Source: Spongospora subterranea
Lineage: Eukaryota; Endomyxa; Phytomyxea; Plasmodiophorida; Plasmodiophoridae
Length of the DNA stretch: 32,967 nt
Assembly: GCA_900404475.1 (NCBI GenBank)
Contig: OUQQ01000159.1
Span: 6,103 to 39,069, forward strand
Reading direction: 5' to 3'
Within the stretch, counting starts at the first letter, position 1. Each line of letters begins with the position of its first letter. The translations under genes were made by a program, and so were the position numbers. Of the stretch, positions 1 through 10,922 are shown in pieces. The notes below the pieces were generated by a model. It ran no database searches and had not been told where the DNA came from. It saw only the letters and a program-made list of their open reading frames with translations.

Positions 1-1365
1 AAAAGGCTCGCAAATGGCAATTTATTCGATGACTACGGAGAACCTATTGATCAAATTACGCGATCTGCGGCAGGAGTCCAAAAAGGCATCCGAGCAATTG
101 TCTGCGTTGGACTCCACCGCAGGTTGATTCACAGGTTCTCTTAGTCATAGAAGAATACCATTGCGAGTCTTGTTCACATTTGTTCTTCCGCCGTTCAGGT
201 TTCACCGTGAAACAACCAAAGCATCAGGAGCAATGGCGTGGTCATTTACAGATTTCAAAACGTCAAACAAAGCCAAAATACTGCAGAAAGCGACCTTGGT
301 GGCAAAGATGGAAGCAGTCCACGCTCAAGAATTTTACAACCCCACGATCCCAATTTCAACGGCGCTTTCGTCCTTCAAATCGTGGCGGCCGATCACCTTC
401 TCAGAAAAGCCGGTCACCTCTTTCTTCAGCACCTTCGTCTTGAAACAATTAATCGCACCTCGGCCTCGTCCCGGTTATGACCTTAAACTTACCCAGGATT
501 CTATCCTGGCGGTACCAAAACTACCTTCTATATTCCTGCTTGTGCTCTTCCGGTGGCTGCTGTGCCTAAGTTTACTCACCCAATTTTATCTCAGGAATCG
601 ATCTCACAGTCGTAGCACACCCGATACATCAGGAGTTTGGAGCATATGGACATCTTTACTATCTATGAAACTGCATCTCCCTTTCTAACGTTCACACTTG
701 CGGTCTTATATACTCATTCTCGGTGGCGAAACAAGACACTTCGCAACAACGATTGGTACATACTTTCAACGAAATCAACTCTTTGATGCCAAATCGTCCT
801 GTTAAATTCACCCAAAGTTGAACAGATTCTAGCTACAGCAGCTCGGCTACTTCTGGAACGTCAGATACAGGTCGATTCTGATTTTACTGTGCTCATCATG
901 ACTGTGGTAATAGGTGTAACGATCATGAGCCAGTTCAGCACGTTAGTATCATAGGTACACGATACCGGTCATCCACGGACCACCGGAACACTGAATTTAT
1001 ACAATATTTACAAACTGGGTTCCACGACGGATCCCCGTACCGGCTGAACCACTTGTTTTTGGTTATTTATGAACGGAGAAAACGATGATAACGAGGCGGT
1101 AAATCTTTGCTCCAGTGAAGATGAACGCCCAAGACGGCGACCTCGCAATCAGGCCGTGAACCGTCCTGTCGAAGATCACGATGTTGTCTTTGATGATCCC
1201 GTTGCTGTCTTCAGCTCAAGTGCGACTTCACTCTTTGAGCATAGTCGGTGCAGCTTTAGTCTTTTGTTGCTATTTCATGTTCCTGTCTCAGAACTTGGTT
1301 TGGATATCTTCATAGGATGTTTGATGCGCAGTATCATGATATTTTCGCTGGTGCTCCGCAATTGA
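1..1365 (+). other. Unassigned coding-like fragments of an upstream gene
   Basis: I recognise no family here. Several short open stretches look coding but lie in different frames, as exons of a spliced gene would. Frame 2 from base 2 to about 120 encodes a charged, coiled-coil-like segment (ENLLIKLRDLRQESKKASEQ). About 494-610 encodes a Pro/Tyr-rich stretch beginning YPGFYPGGTK. About 712-800 encodes QQRLVHTFNEINSLMPNRPV. About 1069-1210 encodes an acidic then Arg-rich stretch (SSEDERPRRRPRN). About 1215-1315 encodes a hydrophobic segment, SIVGAALVFCCYFMFL, followed almost at once by a stop (1313-1315), which resembles a C-terminal tail anchor. I could not join these into one consistent model. 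They may be the 3' end of a plus-strand gene ending before the helicase. Confidence 0.3.
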
Positions 1366-1429
1366 TATTGTTCTGGTTTTGTTAGATCTTTCAAAGAGCC
1401 TGCCACTGTCCTTGTCGGGTGAAGCATGG

Positions 1430-4400
1430 ATGCCCCAACATGCTGCGCCGCTAGTTAGATCGCGGTCCAAATTCCATTGTGAGATTGCTGGAATTGAAGT
1501 CCATTTCCCGTTGGAGAAACCGTTTCCGACACAAATGTTAGTGGAATATCGTTTTTTGCTGTACAGCAAAATCTCACAATATTTCAGCGCAATTATCGAA
1601 AAAATGATAGAATCGTTCAAACAGAAAAAGCACGCCATAATGTAATTTGCTTGGTGGATTGAATTGGTTTTTTATAATCGTTCTGTAGTGAGTCTCCTAC
1701 TGGAACAGGCAAGTCACTTGCCCTACTCTGCGGAGCGGTTGCGTTCCAATGCGATTCCTATCGACGTCATCAAGATGATCCAGATGTCGCAATTCCAAGG
1801 ATTGTCGTCGCCAGTAGAACGCATTCTCAGTTATCAGCTATGGCTACTGAATTAAAGAAGTTGCCATACAGCACTTGGGCAACCACTCTTGGTTCTCGAC
1901 GAGTCTTATGCCTCAATAGTGAAGTATTCGCAATTTCAACAATTTCACCACAAAACTGCGATCTCAAACTCAAGTATTGCAGGTAAAGAATCAAATCAAC
2001 TGTGACCACGCATGTATGCAGGCATGCGCAGATAGAGACAACAAACTATCCAAGAAAAAGATGCCTCCACCATGTTCGAAGTAGTTTCTTTGATTCTTCA
2101 ATGATTTCTCTGAGCTCTAATATTAGCGAAGATTCAGGTCACTTGATGATACTACCTCTGCTCGATTCGCCGCTCCATGGGTTACCGGATCTGACAATTC
2201 GATTTTTGACGTTGAAGATTTACGCACAATGGGGGACTGGTACGTGCATGTTCAGCTTCTATGCTGTATCACTTCTCAGCTTGGTTTTTTAAGTTACGAT
2301 ATCTGCCCGTTTTACGCGACAAAGTCCATGGCGAAGTTCGCCCACGTCGTGTTTGTCCCGTACAATTATTTATTCAACAATGGTCGCGCTTACAAGGGGT
2401 CCATCGTAATAATCGGTATACTCGTTTCCCAATTGCTCATTCCCTTGAGTTTACATGTTGATTATAGATGAAGCTCATAATATTCCATCACAGTCGAATG
2501 AGAAATTTACGTCAGGTAACGTTTAGATGGCTTTAGACGTTGTTGTATTTGTTAATTGCAAAAACAAAAGAAATCTCGGACACAGAGCTGCGCGAAGTTG
2601 TTACTCTTTGCGACAAATATCGAGAAAATGTGATGTTGCCATCACTGTTCGAATTCGAGACACCTGATATCTCCTGTGTCCGGAGTTTCGCCTCAGGTTT
2701 TCGGGCAGCAATCATTCGTATAACCAAGGAGACTATTATCTCTGAGAAAGAAGCTGCTGTAATATCCTGGTTGTGTTGAATGAACACTTTTCAACGTTCT
2801 TCTACAGAAAAAGGAATATCTCCTGTGGTCGACTCACGATTCACAAGCTGAATTTTGCGATGGTTTCATTACAGAAAGACGCTGCATGTTTGAGAATTTT
2901 TTCTTTTTTTTCTCCGTTTTAACTTGATTTCAGGGACGTGAGTACAGCACTCTATGCTATTTTGAAATCAGACTTAATGAAGGAGCTACATGCCCTGAAG
3001 ATTTTTCAGAAATTATCCAATGTTTGTCCATGAGGCAATCCAACTTCCTTGAATGGTCAACCTACTCTTTTCAGATGATTAATTGCTTGAAAAGTGTCCT
3101 AAGCAGTTCATTCGGCTTTTTTGCCATGCTGCTGCGCAAACCTGAACGGTCGGAGCTTATGGTCAGTGTCGTGAAAGTGGCGTGCCTTGAATCTGCGATA
3201 CCACTGCAGGTACTCATATTCAAATTGTTTTACTGTTGATAGTTTGTTGTTTTTGAAATGAAATGAATTCTAAGATTGTTGTCAATTTAATCACTTTTTT
3301 TACCTAGAAAATGACGCAGCATGCCTATTCTTGCGTATTCAGCTCAGGAACACTTGAACCGGTCAAACATTTTATGTCCCTTTTGGGGCAAAACACAGAA
3401 ATGCGATGCACTGCCCCATTACAAGGGTCTCACGGTAAATTCCGACATTCGACAACCTCACTACCATCGCCTCTGCTGACATCATACACAGTTATCAACG
3501 TTGATAGTCAATTGCTAATAGGTATTTCAAAAGTCTTTTCGCGCCTGCCAATTGCTTATATCTTGTTGACATAAGGTCACGTTGGAACCGCCGACGATGG
3601 TGTTCCGATCATCGGTTCTCACAAAGCAATTTCCGGTACACAAAAATTTGCTGAGTACGCAACGCGGTAAGCTGTTCGCTTTATTATGTCCACGTATAAT
3701 ATTGGTCATAGCATTGGCAATGTCCTCTGTGCTGCCTGTAATCACGCTCCCGGAGGAGCGCTCGTCTTTTTCTCATGCTTCTCCACTCTTCAAAAAGTCC
3801 ACCAAGCTTGGAGTCTTTCTGGAATATTACATCAACTGCAATTAATCAAAAACAGAGTAACAGCTGACTTTACTGGTTGAAACGTTCTGGCAGTAACTTT
3901 GTCTTTGCAGGTTCTTGTTGAAGAATCTGGCTGTGATTTTCGAAAGCTAAAGTCAGATTTTGAAACTGAAATTGCCGAAAGCGGAGAATCCATATTATTA
4001 TGCGTTTACAGAGGGCGACTCAGTGAAGGAGTTTCTTTCAATGACCAGCTGTAATTCATTTTTACCGTATTTGACGACAGCTAGAGAAGTTTGTTGGCTA
4101 TGATTGTGTTTTTTTGTTTTTTTTTTGCAAGTGTTTCCTTGTATCAATGATGGTTTTTTTCAATGAAATGGATCATTCTTTAATCACACTTTCGATTTTG
4201 CTCTTTTGTTCAGATGTCGCCTCTGCGTCTGCGTCGGTGTGCCTTTCCCGTCGTTCGAAGATCCTCTAATCAAGGCTAAGATGACATATTTAGATCGACG
4301 TCATCGCCCTGGACTTTCTGGACACGATTGGTATTACTTAGAAGCCTTTCAGGCACTCAATCAGGCATTGGGCAGAACTATACGACATTCCAGGTATATC

Positions 4401-4796
4401 CATGTGGGTGTTACGTGCTTTCCGCAAGCATTTCCTCGTCAGCTTCCCCATGCAATGTTTTGCCTTATTGACTTTTCATTTTACTTTTTCGATGTGATTT
4501 TTGTGTGTCATGTCGCTAGCAATATTTTGAAATATATAGGCATGTTGTTTCATCCATTTGAGTTTCTTTTGTTTAGGGATTATGGGTGTATTTTGTTGGT
4601 CGACCATCGATATCACGAGGCAGGAATGCAGAAGTATCTTCCGCGATGGCTCAAGTCCAGCGTTAAACCGTTTTCCGGTATTGCTGAACTATCGCCCCAG
4701 ATGACCCACTTCTTCGATGCCGCAAAAGCGGAGTTCGGTATTGGCAACGTACTTCGCCCTGTTAATGCAAATGAGCACGACAGCGATCAGGAGTAA
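1430..4796 (+). CDS. BRIP1: FANCJ/BRIP1-like Fe-S superfamily-2 DNA helicase
   Basis: This is a 5'-to-3' DNA helicase of the XPD/Rad3 group, used in interstrand crosslink repair and G-quadruplex unwinding in the nucleus. Spliced exons give, in order: an N-terminal segment with IAGIEVHFPLEKPFPTQ; Walker A ESPTGTGKS, formed across an intron of about 47 bases ending near 1690; motif Ia ASRTHSQL; an Fe-S domain with cysteines near 1962, 1978 and 2062 and in CPFY near 2308; VPYNYLF; the DEAH box (2469-2480) after another intron; SSGTLEPVKHF; SEGVSFNDQ; GVPFPSFEDP; and motif VI QALNQALGRTIRHSR. The GxxWYxxEAxxALNQALGR context and the following LVDHRY match FANCJ better than RTEL1 or DDX11. The start at 1430 gives MPQH just before the conserved N-terminus. 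The protein stops (TAA, 4794-4796) soon after the helicase core, so the long C-terminal region of vertebrate FANCJ is missing. Internal exon limits are approximate, notably 2060-2150. Confidence 0.86.
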
Positions 4797-5035
4797 TTAG
4801 GCACCGTTTATTTTCTGCAAAGGCTGTGGCTGAAGTCGTATGTGTTTTGTCAGACACGAAGAATACGTCTTGGATGTTGCAGTAAGAATGATGAATGAAG
4901 TTGGTCCTAAACCAGCACCCGCACGACGGCGCCCCTGATGATTCAATTAAACGGTACTAATTTATTAATTAAATAGCTTGACCCCGGCCTTTCGCGATGG
5001 ATCTTCGGTGATCATCTCCTGTCTTGAAGCACAAC
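4797..5035. other. Gap after the helicase gene
   Basis: The stretch is AT-richer around 4945-4975 (TTAATTAAATAG). It is probably the 3' untranslated region and spacer of the helicase gene. I see no gene in it. Confidence 0.4.
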
Positions 5036-5299
5036 ATGGCTGCTGGTTGGTCGCCCATTCGTGAATGCGAACAAGATCCACATAAACGTGCTGAGCTGTA
5101 TGAAGCGAACGTTACAATCATGAAGATCACCAAACCTTTCATGTTTACAAGTCGATTGCAGGAAGAAAGGATTACCAATTCCGAAGATTTTGTCCAGCGG
5201 TTACCTCGTTGCGTTAGTGCTTGGTTGTATCAAAGTGGTTCAGGTCCTAGCACTAAATTTGTAGCAAAATGCACCAAACGGGCGTTGCCGTCGTTTTGA
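5036..5299 (+). CDS. Small unrecognised ORF (87 aa)
   Basis: The ATG at 5036 sits in a good context (aacATGgct) and opens 87 codons to TGA at 5297-5299. The protein begins MAAGWSPIRECEQDPHKR and is mixed charged, with no membrane segment or motif I recognise. The first 60 residues look more coding-like than the Ser/Pro-rich end, so it may be a first exon with a splice site inside the displayed reading. It lies between the helicase and SNAPC4-like genes on the same strand. The function is unknown and it could be a chance ORF. Confidence 0.3.
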   Translation: MAAGWSPIRECEQDPHKRAELYEANVTIMKITKPFMFTSRLQEERITNSEDFVQRLPRCVSAWLYQSGSGPSTKFVAKCTKRALPSF

Positions 5300-5530
5300 G
5301 GCTTTGAACTCATTCCTTTTGAGTGTGGCTCTGCCTGCCGATGAGTCCATCAACCGTTTACTTCTTTCCTCTCCAATATCCCTTTCCGAATAGGGATCAA
5401 TAGAATATGATCGTAGTTACGCTTAGGGCATCGTTCAACACGTACAGACTGCTACTTTACTCAAGAGATATTAGGAAAGGTTATACGATGGATATAATGG
5501 CAAGAAAACGAACGAATCGACCATTTACAT

Positions 5531-5704
5531 ATGAAGGAGGTATTTCCGCATGATGTGGGTCAGTATGTGGAATACTATTCATGTACATGCTCCAATTCAC
5601 CACTTTGGATTATAGCCACAGGCGCTCTGGGCCTATTGACGTACAGAAAAGCACTCCGGACCATAAATTTAACTGCCGGCGGCGCTACGAAACACTTTGT
5701 ATGA
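5531..5704 (+). CDS. Candidate single-pass membrane microprotein (57 aa)
   Basis: The ATG at 5531 opens 57 codons to TGA at 5702-5704. The protein starts MKEVFPHDVGQYVEYYSC, has one hydrophobic segment (PLWIIATGALGLLTY, about residues 26-40) and then a short basic and Gly/Ala tail. An in-frame TAA lies just upstream, which supports this start unless it is an internal exon. The layout, with a short polar N-terminus, one helix and a short tail, is like small mitochondrial or ER membrane proteins. I cannot name a family. Chance occurrence is possible. Confidence 0.3.
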   Translation: MKEVFPHDVGQYVEYYSCTCSNSPLWIIATGALGLLTYRKALRTINLTAGGATKHFV

Positions 5705-6407
5705 TAAACGAGCACAGCAACGACCATTTGTGTATATGCCGTATAACCCAGTGATTTGACCGATGTCAAACATCTGATGAAATATCAACTGTCAAAAGTT
5801 CTCTCTTTGTTTGATTATTAGCGCCTTCGCATCTTTTCGAACTGCAAGTTCAGAAAAAATTGAGAAGGGCGAGTACAGTACAACGTGATTCTTGTGATAT
5901 TTTATTGATGACTCCCTCTTGGACCCCAAACTGAATTGATTGTATCCGCGTTTTGCCCCAGGTTCTCCAAAGATGGAATAGCAGCTATACATTTCTATGT
6001 GCTAACATTGTCGCTGCGATTTTACTTCAAAGCCACGAATTTGATGATCATTGTCGGTGCCGGAACTATCATCGGGAGCCCGCGAATTCTCTGTGAAGGC
6101 GGCGACACCCTTGCTGGTGTACTCGCAGGGCCGGCCTGCGCCATCACTTGTCAGCTGCGACAACAAGTAAAATCGCATCGACAATGTTTGGCACATAGAA
6201 ATGTCCCTTGTTCAACTGCAGCTCCCCTGCCCGCGCTCCATCGCCGACGCAGTCCGGGCTTCCGGCGACCTGGCGCTAACAGTATCAGCCTGGGTAACTG
6301 ATCAGTTACTTTGCCATTGAACACATTTTAACTAGTTTCTCTGGTTGTCCGAGGCGGTTGGGCACCTATCCTGGTATTTTGCCGGACCCCGGTTAGGTCC
6401 TGGCGCC
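5705..6407. other. Unresolved stretch before the SNAPC4-like gene
   Basis: Both strands have moderate open frames around 5936-6300. On the plus strand a hydrophobic reading (LMIIVGAGTIIGSPRILC) near 6040-6100 is followed by a possible short intron (GTAAAA...CATAG, about 6167-6200). None of this matches a family I know. The last 100 bases probably hold the SNAPC4-like promoter and 5' leader. Confidence 0.25.
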
Positions 6408-9400
6408 ATGGAATCCGTCGACGCTGATGTGCTGAAAGGACTCCTGATTCAGTGTATATCGGCACAAGAGACTGTCCGCCGACAGATCGACAATGTCAAC
6501 TACCGATTACGCATCAATGCGGCACAGACATTGGCCATCTGCGAAAAGCCTGGCGCTATTCCGAAAAATTCAAGCATATTCGCCCAAAATCCAATTGAAG
6601 TACTCACAAAAACGTTTGATTTATCCCCTGTTTTTGTTTTGATTCTCACATTTCGTCTTAGGACGATCAGGGGAATTCGGCGCCGGTTTCAGACGAGCAA
6701 TTAGTGTTTGAGGTAATCTTTTCTAAATATTTTACTTCAAAGAATCAAAATGATACCGTTTATCGGGTCTCTGTTCCAGTATGGGGTTTTTTCGTTTGAA
6801 AATTGGTCAAATATTTGGTATATTCACATGACGTATTTGATTGCCAGGAGGTTATATCTCGTATTCCATTCCATCACGAGCCGATCGTCTGGAGTGCCGA
6901 GGACCGAGTACAACTCAAACACGGCGTCGCTCATCAGAATCGGTGCGGAAACCAGCGATTACAACCCGTCCACACGCCCTAGCTTGACGTTGCTCAAATT
7001 TTCAGAGTCTTACTGACACGTGAGGCGTTGGCGGCCAGCTCCAAACTCCCTGCTGGCTCTGAAAGGGCTGCAATCACCAAACAGCGACTTGATGAAATTC
7101 GCACTATATCTGTTGAACAATTATTATGCAATACCGATAATATCGATTGGGAAGGTGCAAATATTTTGCATCGTTATCTTTTCCATTTCCAATATCACAG
7201 TTTGCGTTTATATATTTGTTTCTTGCAACATTCAGAGTATCAATCGGCTGGTTTTGTGTTATTAGCGGTGGCTCTGTCCCATGTTCCATCCCACAGCCCG
7301 ACGGATTGCAAGATCCAGTGGATGTGCAACGACGATCCTCGGATTGAGAACAATCCGGAATGGGATCCGTTAGAAGATCAAGCGCTACAGAGCCTCCATG
7401 ATCAGTTTTATCATGGCTATCAATGGGTGCAAACTGCCAGGTAAATATCGTTCCCTGTATTCTTCAGAATTCTGTTTACAATCTCGATTCAGCGATCTTG
7501 GTACGCGACGAACGGCAATGCAATGCTTCCAACGATATCGATATCTGCAGGCCAAGCGCGAGTGCGATGAGTTTTGGACTGAGGAGGAGGATAAGATACT
7601 TTTGGATAAAATGGACTTATTTGGTGATTGGTGGCAGCAAGGTAACAATCCGCCATATCAGGTGTTTTTGCTTCGGACGGAATGTCTCTGTGATTACCAT
7701 TGCTTTTTCTCTCTGTTTCTAATTTCGACCCAACGCTGGGTTTGTGTTCCATATCATTGAGCTGTCGCCAAATGTTGCTACATAGTTGCCCTGTTCCTTC
7801 CTGGTCGAAGTCCTACTCAGTGCGGATCCCGGTTCTTATCGACGTTAGAGAAATCGATTCGCAGCGGGAAATGGGACGCGCAGGAGGATTCCAAATTGCA
7901 ATTGGCCGTTGAAGCGTATGGCACGAAATGGGCTCGTGTTGCCCAGCATGTACGACATTTTCGGTTGTTCTGAAACCAATCCCTCGCGCTCATTGTTGTT
8001 TTTTACCCATCACTAGGTTGAGGGTCGAACGGGGCAAAAATGCAGGGAAAGGTACTACACTGCTCATGAAGCTGCCGCGTCCACCAAACGAGGGTATGAA
8101 AGAAAACAGCGTTTGTCGCTGTTTTTTTTAGTTTGTACCATCTCGCCCAGTTTTTCTTTATCCGCTTCATTACCTTATTTTGCTCTCCGATACTGCCGCT
8201 CCTTTCAAATTTTTTTGATTTTTTGGTTTAGCATTCGTTATCCGTTTGGTATGGCAGCCTCTCCATGGTCTCAACGTGTTGCGCTAGAATGGCGTTTTCG
8301 GTCGAGGAAGACGAATTATTGGTTCAGACCGTACATGATTTCGGTGAAGGCAACTGGTCCAAAATCGCCGCCCATCTTGGGAGTCGCTCTGATTCTCAGG
8401 TAGGCCCTTGGCATGTTACTGTATTATCCTACTCACAATTGTTCCGTTTCAGTACCGCCGCCGTTATGCACGAATCATTGCCAAACGCGATCGAGAGCTT
8501 GGTGCAAAGGTATCACCATGTCAACATTCGGTCCAACAAACACTCAACCTGCTGCCGTAGGCCGTTTCGAATCGTGAATCGAATCCATGCATCGTCGCCC
8601 CCCCCGTGGCGAACCCACCTGGCGACGTCATCATCGCATCTGAATTGACTCTCTGTGAAGTCAACCCGAATGTGCTGCCGGAACCAAGGCTCGCTCTTCT
8701 CGCCGATAGCAATAGCGATGCTTTGCGGGATTCCAATCTTGCCGTTGCCGTTGCGGTTCGTAAACCAGGACGCCCCCGCAAAACTCCTCGTGTTTCTCGC
8801 AACAGAATAGATATCGCCACTGTGGATGGTGAAAGCGATATCCAACCCGAGAACATGGTCCAGAGCCATGGTAGCACGACCGATATTCCCGCCATGGCCA
8901 ACGCTGTTCCGGCGACCGCCGTTGAACCCAAACGTCGAGGGCGCCGAAAGCAAAAACCCACGGAACCTGGAGAGGTTTCGGTTGTGGAAGGACCTCACGT
9001 TGGGTCAGCTGTTGGATCTGAAGAAGTTCCATTATCCCAGTCACTTGGTCATGTTCAAGTCGTTGATGTGGTACCGGATCAAAGCAAGCGTAGAGGTCGA
9101 CCACCAAAATCGACGTCAAGCAATAACCGCCGCAAAACGTCTGGCAATTCTGGTTCCATCTCTGGTCACGTCGTAGCCGATTTGAGAGTTGATAACTCTG
9201 ACCACAAGGAGACTGGTCCCAAGCAAGTTAATGGGCCTGATCAAAGAGATGTTGATCATGAAGCGGTAATCAATGACGATCGGGCCAAAGACCACGCCGT
9301 AAATCAAGCGGAAAATGACGGCACTATGCAGCTGTATTGTGAGGACGCCCCTCAAGAGCGTAATTCTGTCGCCGATAAGGTCGATGATGAAGAGGTAGTG

Positions 9401-10706
9401 AACGTCCCTGTCGAAGGTGTACCTATTTTACAGGAGGACGATGGGAACGAGAAGACAGAGTCCGCTTTAAACACTCATGTTCATTCACATGAAAATTCTG
9501 TTTTTGGAAACAATCAGAACAAACACGCAGGTCAGACGCTCCTTTTACTACCAATTCCACGCTAAAGCTTATGAATCAGGAGTTGAGATTACTTTGGCGA
9601 ATACTGGGCCAGAAATTTCGAACGACAGTCGAGATTGCCACAGCGCAGCGAATGTGTTCGATGGCGATGAACCAGAATCTCAAAGCAATGTGCAGTTTGC
9701 AGGCGGCAGCGATAAATTGGAGAACGATGATAGCGGTGATGGTCATTCCCCGTTCAGGTCTATTTCACTTTACTGATATAGTGCTGATCTAGGTGCCGGC
9801 GAGCTGAATCTGATGAGTGCAGCGCGTAGGCGCGTTCGTCCCCGCAAGCTGCACCCATCATCTCCGCTTTCGGCGCCGAATGAGGATCGGGCACAGCCTA
9901 AACCCGTTCAGAAGCCGTTGGCTGCACCCAAGAAGCGTGGCCGTCCAAGGAAGACTGTTTTCATCAGCGAAAATTCCCCGGCCATTTCTGACAAGCGCGT
10001 TGAGCGATCCCGTCTGTCACCTAGTCGACAGCAGGTTTGTAGGTTTTGTGCTAATTGCCCATGTCTAATGTATAAATCAGGGCGAAATTGATGTTCACCA
10101 TGCACAGCCGATATCGAAAAGAGGTCGTGGTCGTCCGCCAAAGAAGAAGGAGGTACAGAAACTTTGCCATGGTGTTTGTTGAAAAAACATAGTTTGTTAC
10201 TTAGGCGAATCATTGTATTTTCAGGTCGATATTGTTCGTGATGACCATGAGACGACGGTCGATGAGGGGTTTCGAGTTGTGGATTCACCTAGATCTGAGG
10301 AATTAAACGAGGACAGCCCGTCTGTCGTGACAGAAAAACGAAGCCGGATTTCGAATGTCGGTAAAGGAGGGGCACCGAGCAAGTGTATCCGCTCTAGTAC
10401 TGATAGCAACGAATCAAGACGAGGTTGTTCGGGGAAAGAGACGACGATTTTCACGAACGACGCTGTTGAGGATCGGCAATCAACGCCCATCTCGCCACAT
10501 TTTCAGTCGTGATCACCAATGTTCATTCATTGCCATCATGCAGTTGTTCTCGTCACCCCTTCATCGGGGATCTCTCAACGCAACCGTCGGAGTTTGTCCA
10601 TCGGTTCATCGACATGTTTGTCGGCAACATTCCGCGCCTGGCACCGGATCCCGCAGCGATTCGTGCCGTCCATAGTTCGACACACTTATCGATCACAATT
10701 TATTAA
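6408..10706 (+). CDS. SNAPC4: SNAPC4-like snRNA-activating complex subunit with an AT-hook tail
   Basis: SNAPC4 is the Myb-domain subunit of SNAPc, which binds the proximal element of snRNA promoters for RNA polymerases II and III in the nucleus. The ATG at 6408 (gccATGg) starts exon 1 (6408-6599). Exons 6662-6712, 6848-6942 and 7006 onward follow with matching phases. Spliced reading then gives a run of Myb repeats: NPEWDPLEDQAL...GTRRTAMQCFQRYR (about 7345-7545), FWTEEEDKILLDKM (7573 on), LPGRSPTQCGSRFL then GKWDAQEDSKLQ (7795-7945), GRTGQKCRERYY (8025-8055) and FSVEEDELLVQTV...GSRSDSQYRRRYAR (8290-8475). This order and the CNTDNIDWE segment just before the repeats match SNAPC4. From about 8565 to 10500 the protein is a long acidic, disordered tail with at least four AT-hooks, which human SNAPC4 does not have as far as I recall. 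The stop is 10510-10512, or 10704-10706 if the intron ending CACATTTTCAG (10506) is used. Confidence 0.85.
8759..10150 (+). other. AT-hook cluster in the SNAPC4-like tail
   Basis: AT-hooks bind the minor groove of AT-rich DNA through a GRP core flanked by basic residues. Readable copies are RKPGRPRKTPR (about 8759-8791), KRRGRPPKS (about 9085-9112), KKRGRPRKT (about 9929-9955) and KRGRGRPPKKK (about 10117-10149). A degenerate KRRGRRKQKP lies at about 8929-8960, and RRRVRPRK at about 9826-9849 is a weaker echo. They are separated by acidic, Asp/Glu/Asn/Val-rich linkers and spread over at least three exons. Confidence 0.85.
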
Positions 10707-10751
10707 AACATTATCTTTCTTTGCCATATCTTTTATTTGGCCCTGGTAGGA

Positions 10752-10757
10752 AATAAA
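10752..10757 (+). promoter_or_regulatory. Possible polyadenylation signal AATAAA
   Basis: AATAAA lies 46 bases after the 10706 stop of the SNAPC4-like gene, with T-rich sequence just before it. Its position favours the longer C-terminal exon model. A hexamer alone is weak evidence. Confidence 0.4.
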
Positions 10758-10922
10758 CAGTGCATCATGGACTCACCTCGGTCGTGATAATATCTCATAA
10801 ATATCTGTCAATGGCCGATTTCAGATATCCCTTAACGGTACCGCCTCGGAATCTCCATCGACAGTTTGTCATCGGAAAAGAATCATCAAAATATCGCCTC
10901 GTCATCGTCGCGTCTTTCGTCC

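Noticed and set aside
712..900. DMAP1-like segment (LVHTFNE)
   Set aside because: Only a seven-residue resemblance to the DMAP1 LVHMFNE region; the flanking residues do not match.
5792..6196. Minus-strand ORFs at 5792-5992 and 6002-6196
   Set aside because: Low complexity and no motif; they look like shadows in an unresolved region.
8513..9119. Minus-strand ORFs of 146-161 codons
   Set aside because: They lie opposite the SNAPC4-like AT-hook exon, which has a clear frame and motifs. The minus frames are shadows.
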